Shown here: one piece after another, positions 33,399 through 42,007 of the stretch
Position numbering within the stretch: position 1 is the stretch's first letter
How the letters are laid out: each line of letters begins with the position of its first letter
Origin: Chlorobaculum sp964476855
GTDB lineage: Bacteria; Bacteroidota; Chlorobiia; Chlorobiales; Chlorobiaceae
NCBI GenBank assembly: GCA_964476855.1
Contig: CAYZCF010000001.1
Span: 5,288-69,287 of the forward strand
Direction of reading: 5' to 3'
Length of the DNA stretch: 64,000 nt
The notes under the pieces: generated by a model
Database searches by the model: none
Told to the model about the DNA's origin: nothing
Seen by the model: only the letters and a program-made list of their open reading frames with translations
Program-made: the position numbers and the translations under genes

Positions 33399-34478
33399 AT
33401 GGCGGCTTGCATCAACGATCATCTGAAGCGTTATGGCGGGCTGGCTGCCGGGCGGGAGGAGGAGCAGAAACGGTACTTCGAGGAGCGGCGGCTCTATGCG
33501 CTGCAAATCGAGACCACCGACGCCTGCCAGCAGGGGTGCATCTACTGTTACGCCGGCTCGACTCCGCGCGAGCATCATGGCCTCACGTCGCACGAAATCC
33601 GCGGCCTGCTCGATGATGCGGCGGCACTCGAAATTCGCGCCATCGACTGGCTCGGCGGCGATCCGCTCGTCCGCCCGGACTGGTACGAACTGATGCAGTA
33701 CGCCCGGTCGCTGGGCCTTGTGAACAACGTCTGGACGAGCGGCTTGCCGCTGAAAAGCAAGGAGATCGCGGCCCGCGTGCATGAGGTGACTGAAGGTGGC
33801 TTTGTCTCGGTGCACGTCGATTCGATCACGCCGGAGGTCTATGCCCGGCTGCACCGGGGCGGCAACGCGCACTTCATCGATGCCATTGTCGAAGGCGTCG
33901 ATAACCTGCTCGCCCTCGGCAAGCCCGCCGACAACATGATCAACTGCATCACCTACACCTCGGCGCAAGGTCCTGACGACGCCATTAAAACCATGCGCTG
34001 GTGGTTTGAAAACAAAGGGCTGCGCACCTGTTTGACCATGTTCAATCCTGCCGGAATGGGTGCGGAGTGGCGGGCGTTCGAGCCGCAACTCGACGAGGTG
34101 CAGCGCGTCTACACCGAGCGTGACCGCATCAACTATGGCGGCGACAACATCTTTATTGCGGCGATGGACACCGACAAATACTACTGCGGCACGATGGCCA
34201 CCGTGACTTTCACCGGTGATGTAACTCCGTGCTCGGTTATCCGTGAAGGCGTGGCAAACATCCGCGAAACGCCTTTCCGCGAAATCATCGCCAGGCATCT
34301 GAATACGCTCGTCCACGCGGAACTGCACGACGTGCGCAACCTGCCCACTCCGTGCAACGAGTGCCTCAACAATGCCCACTGCTGGGGCTGCCGGGCCAGC
34401 GCCTACCACTACAACGGTGATGCGGACGGTCTCGACCCGAAGTGCTGGCTGATCCGTACAACGCAAACACAAGCGTAA
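33399..34478 (+). CDS. Radical SAM/SPASM-domain protein
   Basis: A 359-residue radical SAM enzyme. The cluster motif C-x3-C-x2-C is CQQGCIYC (residues 46-53). A C-terminal SPASM region has Cys in TPCSVI and then the set C-x2-C-x5-C-x2-C in PCNECLNNAHCWGC, plus a final Cys. This is the layout of peptide- or heme-modifying enzymes such as NirJ and sactipeptide maturases. The start has a strong GGGGAGG site. The methyltransferase gene follows after 27 bases. No short precursor peptide is obvious near it, so the substrate is unknown. Confidence 0.8.
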   Translation: MAACINDHLKRYGGLAAGREEEQKRYFEERRLYALQIETTDACQQGCIYCYAGSTPREHHGLTSHEIRGLLDDAAALEIRAIDWLGGDPLVRPDWYELMQYARSLGLVNNVWTSGLPLKSKEIAARVHEVTEGGFVSVHVDSITPEVYARLHRGGNAHFIDAIVEGVDNLLALGKPADNMINCITYTSAQGPDDAIKTMRWWFENKGLRTCLTMFNPAGMGAEWRAFEPQLDEVQRVYTERDRINYGGDNIFIAAMDTDKYYCGTMATVTFTGDVTPCSVIREGVANIRETPFREIIARHLNTLVHAELHDVRNLPTPCNECLNNAHCWGCRASAYHYNGDADGLDPKCWLIRTTQTQA

Positions 34479-34505
34479 CTTCAACCATTCAAAAGAGAGG
34501 TCTCT

Positions 34506-35300
34506 ATGGCGAAGCATAAACTCGATGTCACGATCGGAAACGTCAGCGAAGTCTACGACGGCGCGGGCGGCATTCTCTGGGAGATGCTGATGGGTGAGCA
34601 GATTCACGTCGGCGCTGAAGCCGAAACTGACGTACTTGCCGGGAAAGCAGGGATCAGCGACAAGACGCATCTGCTCGACGTGTGCAGCGCGCTCGGTGGC
34701 CCGGCCCGGTATCTGGCCAAAAAGTACGGCTGTCGCGTGACCGGTCTCGATGCCACCCGGCGGATGGATGAAGAGGCCAACCGCCGCACGAAAGAGGCGG
34801 GTCTCGATGACAAAATCGATTACGTGCTCGGCAATGCGCTCGACATGCCGTTTCCGGCCAGCACCTTCGACGTGGTGTGGGGGCAGGATGCGTGGTGTTA
34901 CATCACCGACAAGCAGCGGCTCGTTGAGGAGTGCGCCCGCGTGCTCAAGCCGGGCGGCGCGCTCGCCTTTACCGACTGGCTGGAGACCGGCCCGATGGCG
35001 GACGAGGAGTGGAGGGCGCTGAATGCCTTCATGGTCTTTCCATACATGGAGACGCTCAATGGGTACGCGGCGCTCGCCGAAGCCGCCGGGTTGACCGTCG
35101 TCGAAAGGGAAGACCTCACGCCAGATTTCGCTACGCACGTTCAGGGTTACCTCGACATGGTGCAGAACGACTTCCGCCAGGCGATCATCGACAATTACGG
35201 CCAGGAGATGTACAAAGCGGTCGAAGAGGGCATCACCCTCTGGCGCGACGCTTCGGCGGCAGGCAAGGTGGGGCGGGGGAGGCTCGTCGCCCGGAAATAG
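34506..35300 (+). CDS. Class I SAM-dependent methyltransferase
   Basis: A 264-residue methyltransferase. The SAM-binding motif I is LLDVCSALGGPARYLAKKYG, followed by the acidic end of beta 2 (GLDAT) and the motif LKPGGALAFTDW. It resembles small-molecule N-methylases of the sarcosine/phosphoethanolamine type rather than ArsM, since it lacks the ArsM cysteines. It is 27 bases downstream of the radical SAM/SPASM gene and shares its terminator, so the two probably modify the same substrate. Confidence 0.8.
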   Translation: MAKHKLDVTIGNVSEVYDGAGGILWEMLMGEQIHVGAEAETDVLAGKAGISDKTHLLDVCSALGGPARYLAKKYGCRVTGLDATRRMDEEANRRTKEAGLDDKIDYVLGNALDMPFPASTFDVVWGQDAWCYITDKQRLVEECARVLKPGGALAFTDWLETGPMADEEWRALNAFMVFPYMETLNGYAALAEAAGLTVVEREDLTPDFATHVQGYLDMVQNDFRQAIIDNYGQEMYKAVEEGITLWRDASAAGKVGRGRLVARK

Positions 35301-35340
35301 CCGGAGCGTGGATCGCAGAACGTATCCGGCCAGAAACGAA

Positions 35341-35391
35341 GCCGCCCCGGACCTGTGCGATCCTCGGTTCCGGGGCGGCGTCGTTTTTTTT
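35341..35391 (+). terminator. Strong terminator after the methyltransferase gene
   Basis: GCCGCCCCGGA and TCCGGGGCGGC form an 11-bp stem, followed by GTCG and eight T. It also faces the 3' end of the peroxiredoxin gene. Confidence 0.9.
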
Positions 35392-35408
35392 CGTCAGGTC
35401 TCAGCGGC

Positions 35409-36083
35409 TCACTTGTCGAGCGGTTTGTGGCAGAACCACCAGTCGTAGCAGTCATACTGCTCCTTGCGCTTTCTGGCGTCCGCGATGTTGTTGGCGGGCG
35501 GCACGATCACCCGGTCGTTGAGCAGCGCGTTATTCGGCCAGTCGGCAGGCATGGCTACCTTGTTTTTGTCGGAAATCTGGAGCGCCTTGACCGCGCGCAG
35601 AATCTCGTCGATGTTGCGTCCGATCTCCTGCGGGTAGTAGAGCACGAGGCGCACCTTGCCATTCGGGTCGCCAACGAAGACGGCCCGCACGGTGTTCGTG
35701 CCCTTGCCGGGATGCAACATGCCGAGCTGGTTGGCGATGCGGTCGTTGGCCGCCACGATCGGGAAGGTGATCTCGACATCGAGATTGTCCTTGATCCACT
35801 CGACCCACTTGATGTGGGAGAAGACCTGATCGACGCTCATGCCGATGAGCTTGCAGCCGAGCTTCTCGAACTCCTCCGCCCGCTGCTGGAAGGCGACGAA
35901 CTCGGTCGTGCAGACCGGCGTGTAGTCAGCCGGATGGCTGAAGAGAACGAACCACGAACCCTTCAAATCTCCCGGAATGTTCATCGGGCCGTGGGTCGTC
36001 TGAACCTTGAGTTCCGGAAAATCGTCCCCGAGCAACGGCATGGAGATTTCATAGTACGCTTCGTCGTCAAAGTGCTGTGACAT
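35409..36083 (-). CDS. Peroxiredoxin (Prx6/AhpC-TSA type)
   Basis: A 224-residue peroxiredoxin that reduces peroxides. The peroxidatic Cys58 is in DYTPVCTTEF. A C-terminal pair C212 and C218 (CYDWWFC) could resolve the sulfenic acid, as in archaeal-type Prx6 enzymes. Its start faces the porin gene across 229 bases that contain a TCCTAAATAGGA palindrome, which suggests iron- or metal-linked control. The family is certain; the physiological reductant is not shown. Confidence 0.92.
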   Translation of the reverse strand: MSQHFDDEAYYEISMPLLGDDFPELKVQTTHGPMNIPGDLKGSWFVLFSHPADYTPVCTTEFVAFQQRAEEFEKLGCKLIGMSVDQVFSHIKWVEWIKDNLDVEITFPIVAANDRIANQLGMLHPGKGTNTVRAVFVGDPNGKVRLVLYYPQEIGRNIDEILRAVKALQISDKNKVAMPADWPNNALLNDRVIVPPANNIADARKRKEQYDCYDWWFCHKPLDK

Positions 36084-36169
36084 TGTTCAGTGCTCCTTAT
36101 GATCTTTATTTTATTGAAGTTGTGTTATGTAAGAGTAACAGAGTGAATGCCTGATATCCGTTAAATAGT

Positions 36170-36181
36170 TCCTAAATAGGA
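36170..36181. promoter_or_regulatory. TCCTAAATAGGA palindrome, putative metalloregulator site
   Basis: TCCTA-AA-TAGGA is a near-perfect dyad between the divergent peroxiredoxin and porin genes. A related TCTAAATAGA occurs at 40845 before the ferritin gene. A DtxR-family regulator is encoded at 42511. The link is inference. Confidence 0.5.
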
Positions 36182-36312
36182 GAGATTCTTATCGATCTCC
36201 TGCTTTTTGCGGAGGTTTTTTTTGGTTCTTATTTGTAATTAATCTAAATAAAAATTATGTTCAATCAGTTTGATGAATCGCTTGTTGCGTTTAACCATAA
36301 AATCACAGATGA

Positions 36313-37341
36313 ATGAACCTCTCTTTTTCCAGATCTCTTTCACTCGCCCTTTTGGGCATGTTGTGCTCGACCGGTCTCCAGGCCGCCGAAAGTAACGGTG
36401 ATTCGGCGGCTTCGATGCGATTCGGAAAAAATATTGCCCTCGCCGGTCTTATCGAAGTCGAGGGATCCATCACTGATCCTTCCGTTGGAAAAACCTCCTC
36501 GAACATCATCCTTTCAACCTTCGAGCTTGGTCTCGAAGCCAAGCTGAACGAACAAATCAGCGGTTTCGCGACGCTGCTGTACGAGGAGGATGGTGACGAC
36601 GAGCTGCTGGTGGACGAGGCGTTCATTCGCGTCACGCCTGCGAAGGTTCCGCTCTTTATCGAGGCTGGCCGCATTACCCAGGCGTTCGGTGATTTTTCGA
36701 CCGGCATGGTGGCTGATCCGGTGACGCTCGAACTTGCCGAAACGAAGCATCACGGCACCGTAACGCTCGGCTATGAAGAGGGGCTTTTCGGCGCGCGCGT
36801 GTCGGCGTTCAAGGCCGATGTGCAGAAGGGCGGCGATGATGCGGTCAATACCATCGTCGCCGCTTTGTGCGTGGCCGGCGAAGAGAGTGAGAAGCTGCGC
36901 TATCGTGTCGGCGCTTCGTGGATCAATAACATCGCGGCCACCGACGGGCTGAGCGGCGATTACGAAGCGCTCGACGGCAGCACGTCGGAGCTGGTCGGCG
37001 GCGTGGGGCTTTCGGCGATGGCGGGCTTCGGGCCGGTCGATCTGCGGGCGGAGTACATCACCGCGCTCGACGAGTTCGCCGATGGCGACCGCGCGGGGCG
37101 CAAGCCGCTGGCATGGAACCTCGAAGCCGGATACGCCGTCTCGGAGCCGGTAGCCGTAACGCTGCGCTACGCGGGCGCGACAGATTTCGACCTCCGTCGG
37201 CAGTATGGCGCGGCCATCGGCTACGAGTTCACCGAGAATACGGCGGTGGCGTTCGAATATTTGCGCGAAAAAGGTCGGGTCGATGAGGGCGTGAAGGGTA
37301 ATCGCGACCTGTTTACGCTGCAACTGGCAATGGAATTCTGA
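36313..37341 (+). CDS. LbtU-like outer membrane porin
   Basis: A 342-residue outer membrane beta-barrel. It has a signal peptide (about 1-24, ending LQA), alternating hydrophobic strands and a C-terminal phenylalanine after FTLQLAMEF, as barrels need for BAM insertion. The N-terminal GLIEVEGSI and VDEAFIRV segments resemble the LbtU siderophore-porin family. It stands 14 bases before the feoA genes, so it probably brings ferrous or chelated iron across the outer membrane. No TonB box is visible. Confidence 0.75.
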   Translation: MNLSFSRSLSLALLGMLCSTGLQAAESNGDSAASMRFGKNIALAGLIEVEGSITDPSVGKTSSNIILSTFELGLEAKLNEQISGFATLLYEEDGDDELLVDEAFIRVTPAKVPLFIEAGRITQAFGDFSTGMVADPVTLELAETKHHGTVTLGYEEGLFGARVSAFKADVQKGGDDAVNTIVAALCVAGEESEKLRYRVGASWINNIAATDGLSGDYEALDGSTSELVGGVGLSAMAGFGPVDLRAEYITALDEFADGDRAGRKPLAWNLEAGYAVSEPVAVTLRYAGATDFDLRRQYGAAIGYEFTENTAVAFEYLREKGRVDEGVKGNRDLFTLQLAMEF

Positions 37342-37355
37342 GGAGGCGTGTGGTT

Positions 37356-37640
37356 ATGGCTCCGTTAGGAATGCTTGGTAAAGGGGAGGTCGGCGAGATC
37401 GTCAACCTCCGACCGGGTCGGCACCATGCTGGCGCGGGATTTCAGCACGGTCATGGTCATCACGCGCATGGCCGGAACAGTGGAAAACGCCTGGCCGACA
37501 TGGGCTTCTCCGTGGGCCAGAATATTGAAGTCATCGAAAACAACCCGGCGATGCCGATGCTGGTGCGGGTGCACGACAGCAGGGTGGCCATCGACCGGAC
37601 AATCGCCATGCGCATCATGGTCAGGAGGATTCTGGAATGA
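37356..37640 (+). CDS. feoA: FeoA-family protein with His-rich insert
   Basis: A 94-residue SH3-like FeoA protein. The fold motifs GEVGEIVNL, KRLADMGFSVGQ and VHDSRVAIDR are present. Between strands 1 and 2 it carries a His-rich insert (residues about 22-38) with seven His in HHAGAGFQHGHGHHAHG, a likely metal-binding loop absent from ordinary FeoA. AGGAGG stands 9 bases before the chosen ATG. Its stop overlaps the next feoA by 4 bases. Confidence 0.88.
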   Translation: MAPLGMLGKGEVGEIVNLRPGRHHAGAGFQHGHGHHAHGRNSGKRLADMGFSVGQNIEVIENNPAMPMLVRVHDSRVAIDRTIAMRIMVRRILE

Positions 37641-37864
37641 AGTTGTCGGAACTGAAAAAGGGGCAATCCGCGCGGATTGTTGCCATGCCCTCGTCGGGCG
37701 GCCTGCGGAAGCGGCTTGCCGAGATGGGAATGCTCGTCGGCGAGGTGGTCAGGGTCGAAGGCGTCGCGCCGCTGGGTGATCCGGTCGAGCTGCTGGTTCG
37801 CCGCTACCGGCTCACGCTGCGCAAGTCGGAGATCGGGAACATTACGGTCGAGGAGGTGCAGTGA
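37637..37864 (+). CDS. feoA: FeoA-family protein
   Basis: A 75-residue FeoA of normal size: LSELKKGQSARIVAM, then LRKRLAEMGMLVGEVV, then LTLRKSEIGNITVE. FeoA supports ferrous iron transport by FeoB. It overlaps the His-rich FeoA by 4 bases (ATGA) and FeoB by 1 base, so all three are translationally coupled. Two FeoA genes before FeoB is common in this phylum, as far as I recall. Confidence 0.92.
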   Translation: MKLSELKKGQSARIVAMPSSGGLRKRLAEMGMLVGEVVRVEGVAPLGDPVELLVRRYRLTLRKSEIGNITVEEVQ

Positions 37865-40230
37865 TGGAGACGACAGTACGCGAGACCGGCATCAGGCCAC
37901 CGGCCCAAGCGTCGCCGCCGGAGCGCGTCGTGGCTGTGGTGGGCAATCCCAACTGCGGCAAGACCACGCTCTTCAACGCCCTGACCGGGCTGAACCAGCG
38001 GGTTGGCAACTGGCCCGGCGTGACGGTCGAAAAAAAGAGCGGGCGCTTCAGGTACGAGGGTCAGGAGTACGAGCTTATCGATCTGCCGGGTATCTACTCG
38101 CTCTCCTCGCTTTCGCAGGACGAGGAGGTGGCGCGGAACTACATCCTCTCCGACGAGGCGGGATTGTACGCCAACATCGTCGATGCCTCCAACCCCGACC
38201 GCAACCTCTACCTGACCAGCCGCCTTCTGGAGATGGGCGTGCCGGTGGTGGTGGCGCTCAACATGATCGATTCGGCTGAGGAGCGCGGCATTTCGGTCGA
38301 TCCGGCGCGGCTCTCCTCGCTTCTCGGCTGCCCGGTCATTCCGATGGTGGCGTCGTGCGGCGAGGGGATCGGGGAGCTGAAGGCGGCTATTGCGAAAGGA
38401 TTTACGACCGGCGGGGCCTCTGCGCCCGGCTCGAAGGTGAGCTTTCCGGCGGAGCTTGACGAGGCGATCCGCAGGGTCGCCGAATCGACCGGAAGCCATG
38501 CTCGCAAGCTCGGCTACGATCCGGCGTGGCTCGCCCTGAAGCTGCTCGAAAACGACCACAAGCTCGAAGAGGGGCTGGACGGCGAGGCCCGCTTGACGCT
38601 CGAAAAGGAGCGCGACCGCGCCGCCGAGGCGCTTGGCGACGACCCCGACATCGTCATCGCCGACGCGCACTACCGGCTCGTCTCGAATCTGTCGGCGGCG
38701 GCGATCACGCGCAAGGAGAGTACCGGGAAATCGCTCTCCGACAAAATCGACTCGCTCGTGCTGAACCGTTTTCTCGGCATTCCGCTCTTTCTCGGCGTGA
38801 TGTACCTGATGTTCCTTTTCACGATCAACCTCGGCGGCGCGTTTATCGACTTTTTCGACATCGCCGCCGGAGCCCTCTTCGTCGATGGATTCGGGCTGCT
38901 GCTTCAGGCCATCGGCTCGCCCGAATGGCTCACGGTGCTGCTCGCAAGTGGTGTTGGCGGCGCGTTGCAGACGATGGCCACCTTCATTCCGCCCATCGGC
39001 TTCATGTTCATTTTCCTGTCGATCCTCGAAGACTCCGGCTACATGGCCCGTGCGGCCTACGTGATGGATCGCGGGATGCGGGCCGTCGGCCTGCCCGGCA
39101 AGGCGTTCATTCCGCTGCTCGTCGGCTTTGGCTGCAACGTTCCGGCGATCATGTCAGCCCGCACGATGAGCGACGAGCGCGACCGCATCATGACGGTGAT
39201 GATGACCCCCTTCATGTCGTGCGGCGCAAGGATGCCGGTCTATGCGCTTTTCGCGGCGGCCTTTTTCCCGACCGGAGGGCAGAACCTCGTCTTCCTGCTC
39301 TACCTGATGGGCATCGCCGTGGCGATCATGACCGGCTTCATCCTGAAAAAGACGCTCCTCAAGGGCGAGCCGTCCCCCTTCATCATGGAGATGCCGCCCT
39401 ACCACCTGCCGACGCTCCGGGGCGTGGCGCTCAGGGTCGGCGACCGGCTCGGCTCGTTCCTCGTCAAGGCGGGCAAGGTGCTGGTGCCGGTGATCGTGGT
39501 GCTCGGCTTCATGAACTCCATCGGCACCGACGGCAGCTTCGGCAACGAGGAGAGCGAGAATTCGGTGCTCGCCGCCACCGGCAAGGCGCTGGTTCCGGTG
39601 TTCAAGCCGCTCGGCCTCCGGGAGGAGAACTGGCCTGCCGCCGTCGGTCTCTTCACCGGCATCTTCGCCAAGGAGGCGGTGGTCGGCACACTCGACAATC
39701 TCTACGCGGCGATGGACGCGAAGGCTGCGGCTGACGCGGGCGGCGAGGAGCCATTCAGCCTCGCGGCGAGCCTCGGCGAAGCGTTCGCTACGATTCCGGC
39801 GAACCTTGCGGGCATCGCCGGGTCGCTCCTCGATCCGCTCGGCCTCAGCGTCGGCGACGTGAGCGACCAGGCGGCGGTGGCCGGAAAGCAGGGTGTCGGC
39901 GCGTCGATCTTCGGCTCGATGGTCACGCTCTTCGACGGCACGGCGGGCGCGTTCGCCTACCTGGTGTTCATCCTGCTCTACTTCCCGTGCGTGGCGGCCA
40001 TCGCGGCGGTCTATCGCGAAACCAACCTCGCCTGGACGCTCTTCGCCGGAGCGTGGACGACAGGTCTGGCGTACGTCTTCGCCGTGCTCAGCTACCAGAT
40101 CGGCACGTGGGGCGCACATCCCGGCGCATCCGCCGCCTGGATCGCCGCGATGCTGCTGGTGCTCACCGCTGCCGTGACGCTCATGCGCCTGGCTGGTAAC
40201 GGCGCGTTTGCGAAAAAAGGGAGGGCGTGA
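37864..40230 (+). CDS. feoB: Ferrous iron transport protein FeoB
   Basis: A 788-residue transporter of Fe(II) across the inner membrane. The N-terminal G domain has GNPNCGKTT (G1), the DLPGIYSL motif (G3) and NMID (G4). A helical GDI-like region follows, then about ten membrane segments with two Gate repeats, including the conserved cysteine in GFGCNVPAIM and the MSCGARMPVY segment. GGAGG stands about 9 bases before the ATG at 37864; a GTG one codon earlier is possible. The FeoC-like gene lies 340 bases downstream after a repeat element. Confidence 0.96.
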   Translation: METTVRETGIRPPAQASPPERVVAVVGNPNCGKTTLFNALTGLNQRVGNWPGVTVEKKSGRFRYEGQEYELIDLPGIYSLSSLSQDEEVARNYILSDEAGLYANIVDASNPDRNLYLTSRLLEMGVPVVVALNMIDSAEERGISVDPARLSSLLGCPVIPMVASCGEGIGELKAAIAKGFTTGGASAPGSKVSFPAELDEAIRRVAESTGSHARKLGYDPAWLALKLLENDHKLEEGLDGEARLTLEKERDRAAEALGDDPDIVIADAHYRLVSNLSAAAITRKESTGKSLSDKIDSLVLNRFLGIPLFLGVMYLMFLFTINLGGAFIDFFDIAAGALFVDGFGLLLQAIGSPEWLTVLLASGVGGALQTMATFIPPIGFMFIFLSILEDSGYMARAAYVMDRGMRAVGLPGKAFIPLLVGFGCNVPAIMSARTMSDERDRIMTVMMTPFMSCGARMPVYALFAAAFFPTGGQNLVFLLYLMGIAVAIMTGFILKKTLLKGEPSPFIMEMPPYHLPTLRGVALRVGDRLGSFLVKAGKVLVPVIVVLGFMNSIGTDGSFGNEESENSVLAATGKALVPVFKPLGLREENWPAAVGLFTGIFAKEAVVGTLDNLYAAMDAKAAADAGGEEPFSLAASLGEAFATIPANLAGIAGSLLDPLGLSVGDVSDQAAVAGKQGVGASIFGSMVTLFDGTAGAFAYLVFILLYFPCVAAIAAVYRETNLAWTLFAGAWTTGLAYVFAVLSYQIGTWGAHPGASAAWIAAMLLVLTAAVTLMRLAGNGAFAKKGRA

Positions 40231-40263
40231 GGCTGATTGACGATAGCAGGGAAGAGGCCTGAT

Positions 40264-40506
40264 TCAGAAAGGTTAAAACCCTTCGGACATCCGGTGACTC
40301 TTGCATTTATGTTGCCCCGGCTTTCAAGCCGGGGTGAAGTATGGATTTCAATCACTTGTTACTTTCGCGACAAAAACTTGCTAATGCCACAACAGGAAGA
40401 TATTGGGCTAAAGCCCTTATTACTATGGCCTTCTCATAACCCCCGGACTAAAGTCCGGGGCAATTGTTCAAGAGTTATAATGTCCGAAGGGTTAAAACCC
40501 TTCTGA
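40264..40506. repeat. Nested palindromic element (MITE-like) between feoB and the FeoC-like gene
   Basis: Ends of about 27 bases are imperfect inverted copies (GGTTAAAACCCTTCGGACAT at the left, ATGTCCGAAGGGTTAAAACC at the right). Inside lie CCCCGGCTTTCAAGCCGGGG (40315-40334), GGGCTAAAGCCC (40405-40416) and CCCCGGACTAAAGTCCGGGG (40441-40460). No coding frame is present. The structure suggests a small non-autonomous mobile or REP-type element inside the feo operon. Confidence 0.75.
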
Positions 40507-40568
40507 AGAGAAGCGATTGAAAATCCCGGATGATTTGATTTTCCAACAATCCTAAACTTATAAAAAAG

Positions 40569-40790
40569 ATGACCTTAACCGACATACGGGACTATCTCCG
40601 GCAGGAGCGGAGCGCGTCGCTCAAAGAGATTTCGAGCCACTTCAAGGCCGATGCTTCTCTGGTCGAGTCGATGCTCGATCAGTGGATTCTCAAGGGGCGC
40701 GTGGTGGCCAGGCGTAGCGACGCCAGCGGGTCGGCCTGTTGCGGCAAGTGCGGCGGCGCGGGCCATGTCCGGTACGAGTGGGTCGGCTGA
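40569..40790 (+). CDS. FeoC-like winged-helix protein
   Basis: A 73-residue protein with an N-terminal winged helix (LTDIRDYLRQERSASLKEIS) and a C-terminal cysteine cluster CCGKCGGAGH that could bind an Fe-S cluster, as in FeoC. FeoC tunes FeoB levels. It follows feoB and the repeat element on the same strand. The cysteine spacing is not identical to E. coli FeoC. Confidence 0.8.
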   Translation: MTLTDIRDYLRQERSASLKEISSHFKADASLVESMLDQWILKGRVVARRSDASGSACCGKCGGAGHVRYEWVG

Positions 40791-40844
40791 CACCGGCCAG
40801 CGGCAGCGTCAATTTTTTTTGTCCGCCTGCTTATTTATATAATT

Positions 40845-40854
40845 TCTAAATAGA
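40845..40854. promoter_or_regulatory. TCTAAATAGA palindrome upstream of ferritin
   Basis: TCTA-AA-TAGA matches the core of the site at 36170. It lies 79 bases before the ferritin start in an AT-rich promoter-like stretch. Confidence 0.45.
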
Positions 40855-40932
40855 GTAGAGGAGGTGATCGTCGCGTTCAGAGATACAGTTCTTCATAACT
40901 CCAGATAAAATAAACGTTAAACCATTCATTTC

Positions 40933-41505
40933 ATGCTCAGTAACACCATTCTCGACAAGTTGAATCGCCAGGTCAACCTCGAAGCGGGGTCATCCAATCT
41001 CTACCTGCACATGAGCGCCTGGTTGCTCTCGCAGTCGCTCGACAGCACGGCGGCCTTTTTCCGCGCCCACGCCGAAGAGGAGAGGGCGCACATGATGAAG
41101 CTCTTCGATTACATCAACGAAACCGGCGCGCTTGCGCGTATTGGCGATGTCGCTCTGCCCGATGTCAACTGGAGTACGCATATCGAGCTGCTCGAAGCGG
41201 CGTACAGTCACGAATGCGCGGTCACCGCATCCATCAACGAACTGGTCGATGCGGCTTTGCAAGAGAAAGATTACTCGACCCTCAACTTCCTCCAGTGGTA
41301 TGTCGCCGAGCAGCACGAGGAGGAGCACATCTTCAGCTCGATGCTGCATAAGGCCCGCATCGTCGATACCATGGAGGGGCGCGCCCGCTTTCGCTTCGAC
41401 GAAGAGATTCGCAAGTCGGCGCTGAATCAGGGGTGGGTTCACCAGCATCACGCCGGCAATCTTCCGCATCACGCCGTCAGCGGAGGTGGCTCGGGGCAGG
41501 AGTGA
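40933..41505 (+). CDS. ftnA: Non-heme ferritin
   Basis: A 190-residue ferritin with the four-helix core. The ferroxidase ligands are recognisable in NLEAGSSNLYLHM, HAEEERAHMMKL and VAEQHEEEHIF. It stores iron as ferric mineral inside a 24-mer. The C-terminal 20 residues are His/Gly-rich (HQHHAGNLPHHAVSGGGSG), longer than usual. It lies in the iron block with feoAB and the DtxR-type regulator, and an operator-like palindrome precedes it. Confidence 0.93.
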   Translation: MLSNTILDKLNRQVNLEAGSSNLYLHMSAWLLSQSLDSTAAFFRAHAEEERAHMMKLFDYINETGALARIGDVALPDVNWSTHIELLEAAYSHECAVTASINELVDAALQEKDYSTLNFLQWYVAEQHEEEHIFSSMLHKARIVDTMEGRARFRFDEEIRKSALNQGWVHQHHAGNLPHHAVSGGGSGQE

Positions 41506-41616
41506 ACGGAAACGGGCTGTCGGCGCGTCTCCTCTCGCCTCGCCCGGAGACGCGCCAGGGCCTCGATGAAGCAAGACAGAATCAACCGAAACCGATACAA
41601 CCGAAAGGAGAGTGAC

Positions 41617-41991
41617 ATGCAGGAAGAGAACAAAAACAGCAATGAACCGAAAGCGCCAGCCTGCGCTACCCGGATCGCCGTGAGCCGATGCAAGTGCGGG
41701 GCTTGGCATCTGCGATACCGTTACGTCGATGTCGCCATCCACCGCGAGACGCTCTACCTCATCATGGAGGAGTGCTTCCGGCATGATGAACTGAACGCTG
41801 GCAACGAAGGCGACGCGCCGTCGCCGATGATCTTTTCGCTTGGCGTGGTGACGCTGACGATTTTGCCGATGGATTACGCCGCCTTCAGCAGGGCGATTGG
41901 CGATGCCGTGAGCGAGGATCTCGGCATCGGCAAGCTCTTCGTCGCCGCCGAATCCGGGGAAAATGACCGCACGAATGGAACGCAAAACTGA
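41617..41991 (+). CDS. Iron-cluster hypothetical protein
   Basis: A 124-residue soluble protein. A short polar N-terminus leads to SRCKCGAWHLRYRYVDVAIH, with a C-x-C-G pair. A middle part has alternating hydrophobic residues (SLGVVTLTILPMDYAAF), and the tail is acidic. AAAGGAG stands 8 bases before the chosen ATG. It lies 111 bases after ferritin and 16 bases before flavodoxin. I do not recognise a family; its setting suggests iron homeostasis. Confidence 0.65.
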   Translation: MQEENKNSNEPKAPACATRIAVSRCKCGAWHLRYRYVDVAIHRETLYLIMEECFRHDELNAGNEGDAPSPMIFSLGVVTLTILPMDYAAFSRAIGDAVSEDLGIGKLFVAAESGENDRTNGTQN

Positions 41992-42007
41992 AAATCACCG
42001 ATTCGCC

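Noticed and set aside
34506..35300. Arsenite methyltransferase ArsM near the arsenic genes
   Set aside because: It lacks the ArsM cysteine pattern and is 17 kb from the arsenic island, paired with a radical SAM gene instead.
40264..40506. CRISPR array
   Set aside because: The palindromes differ in sequence and spacing, with no repeated unit of 25-40 bases and no cas gene.
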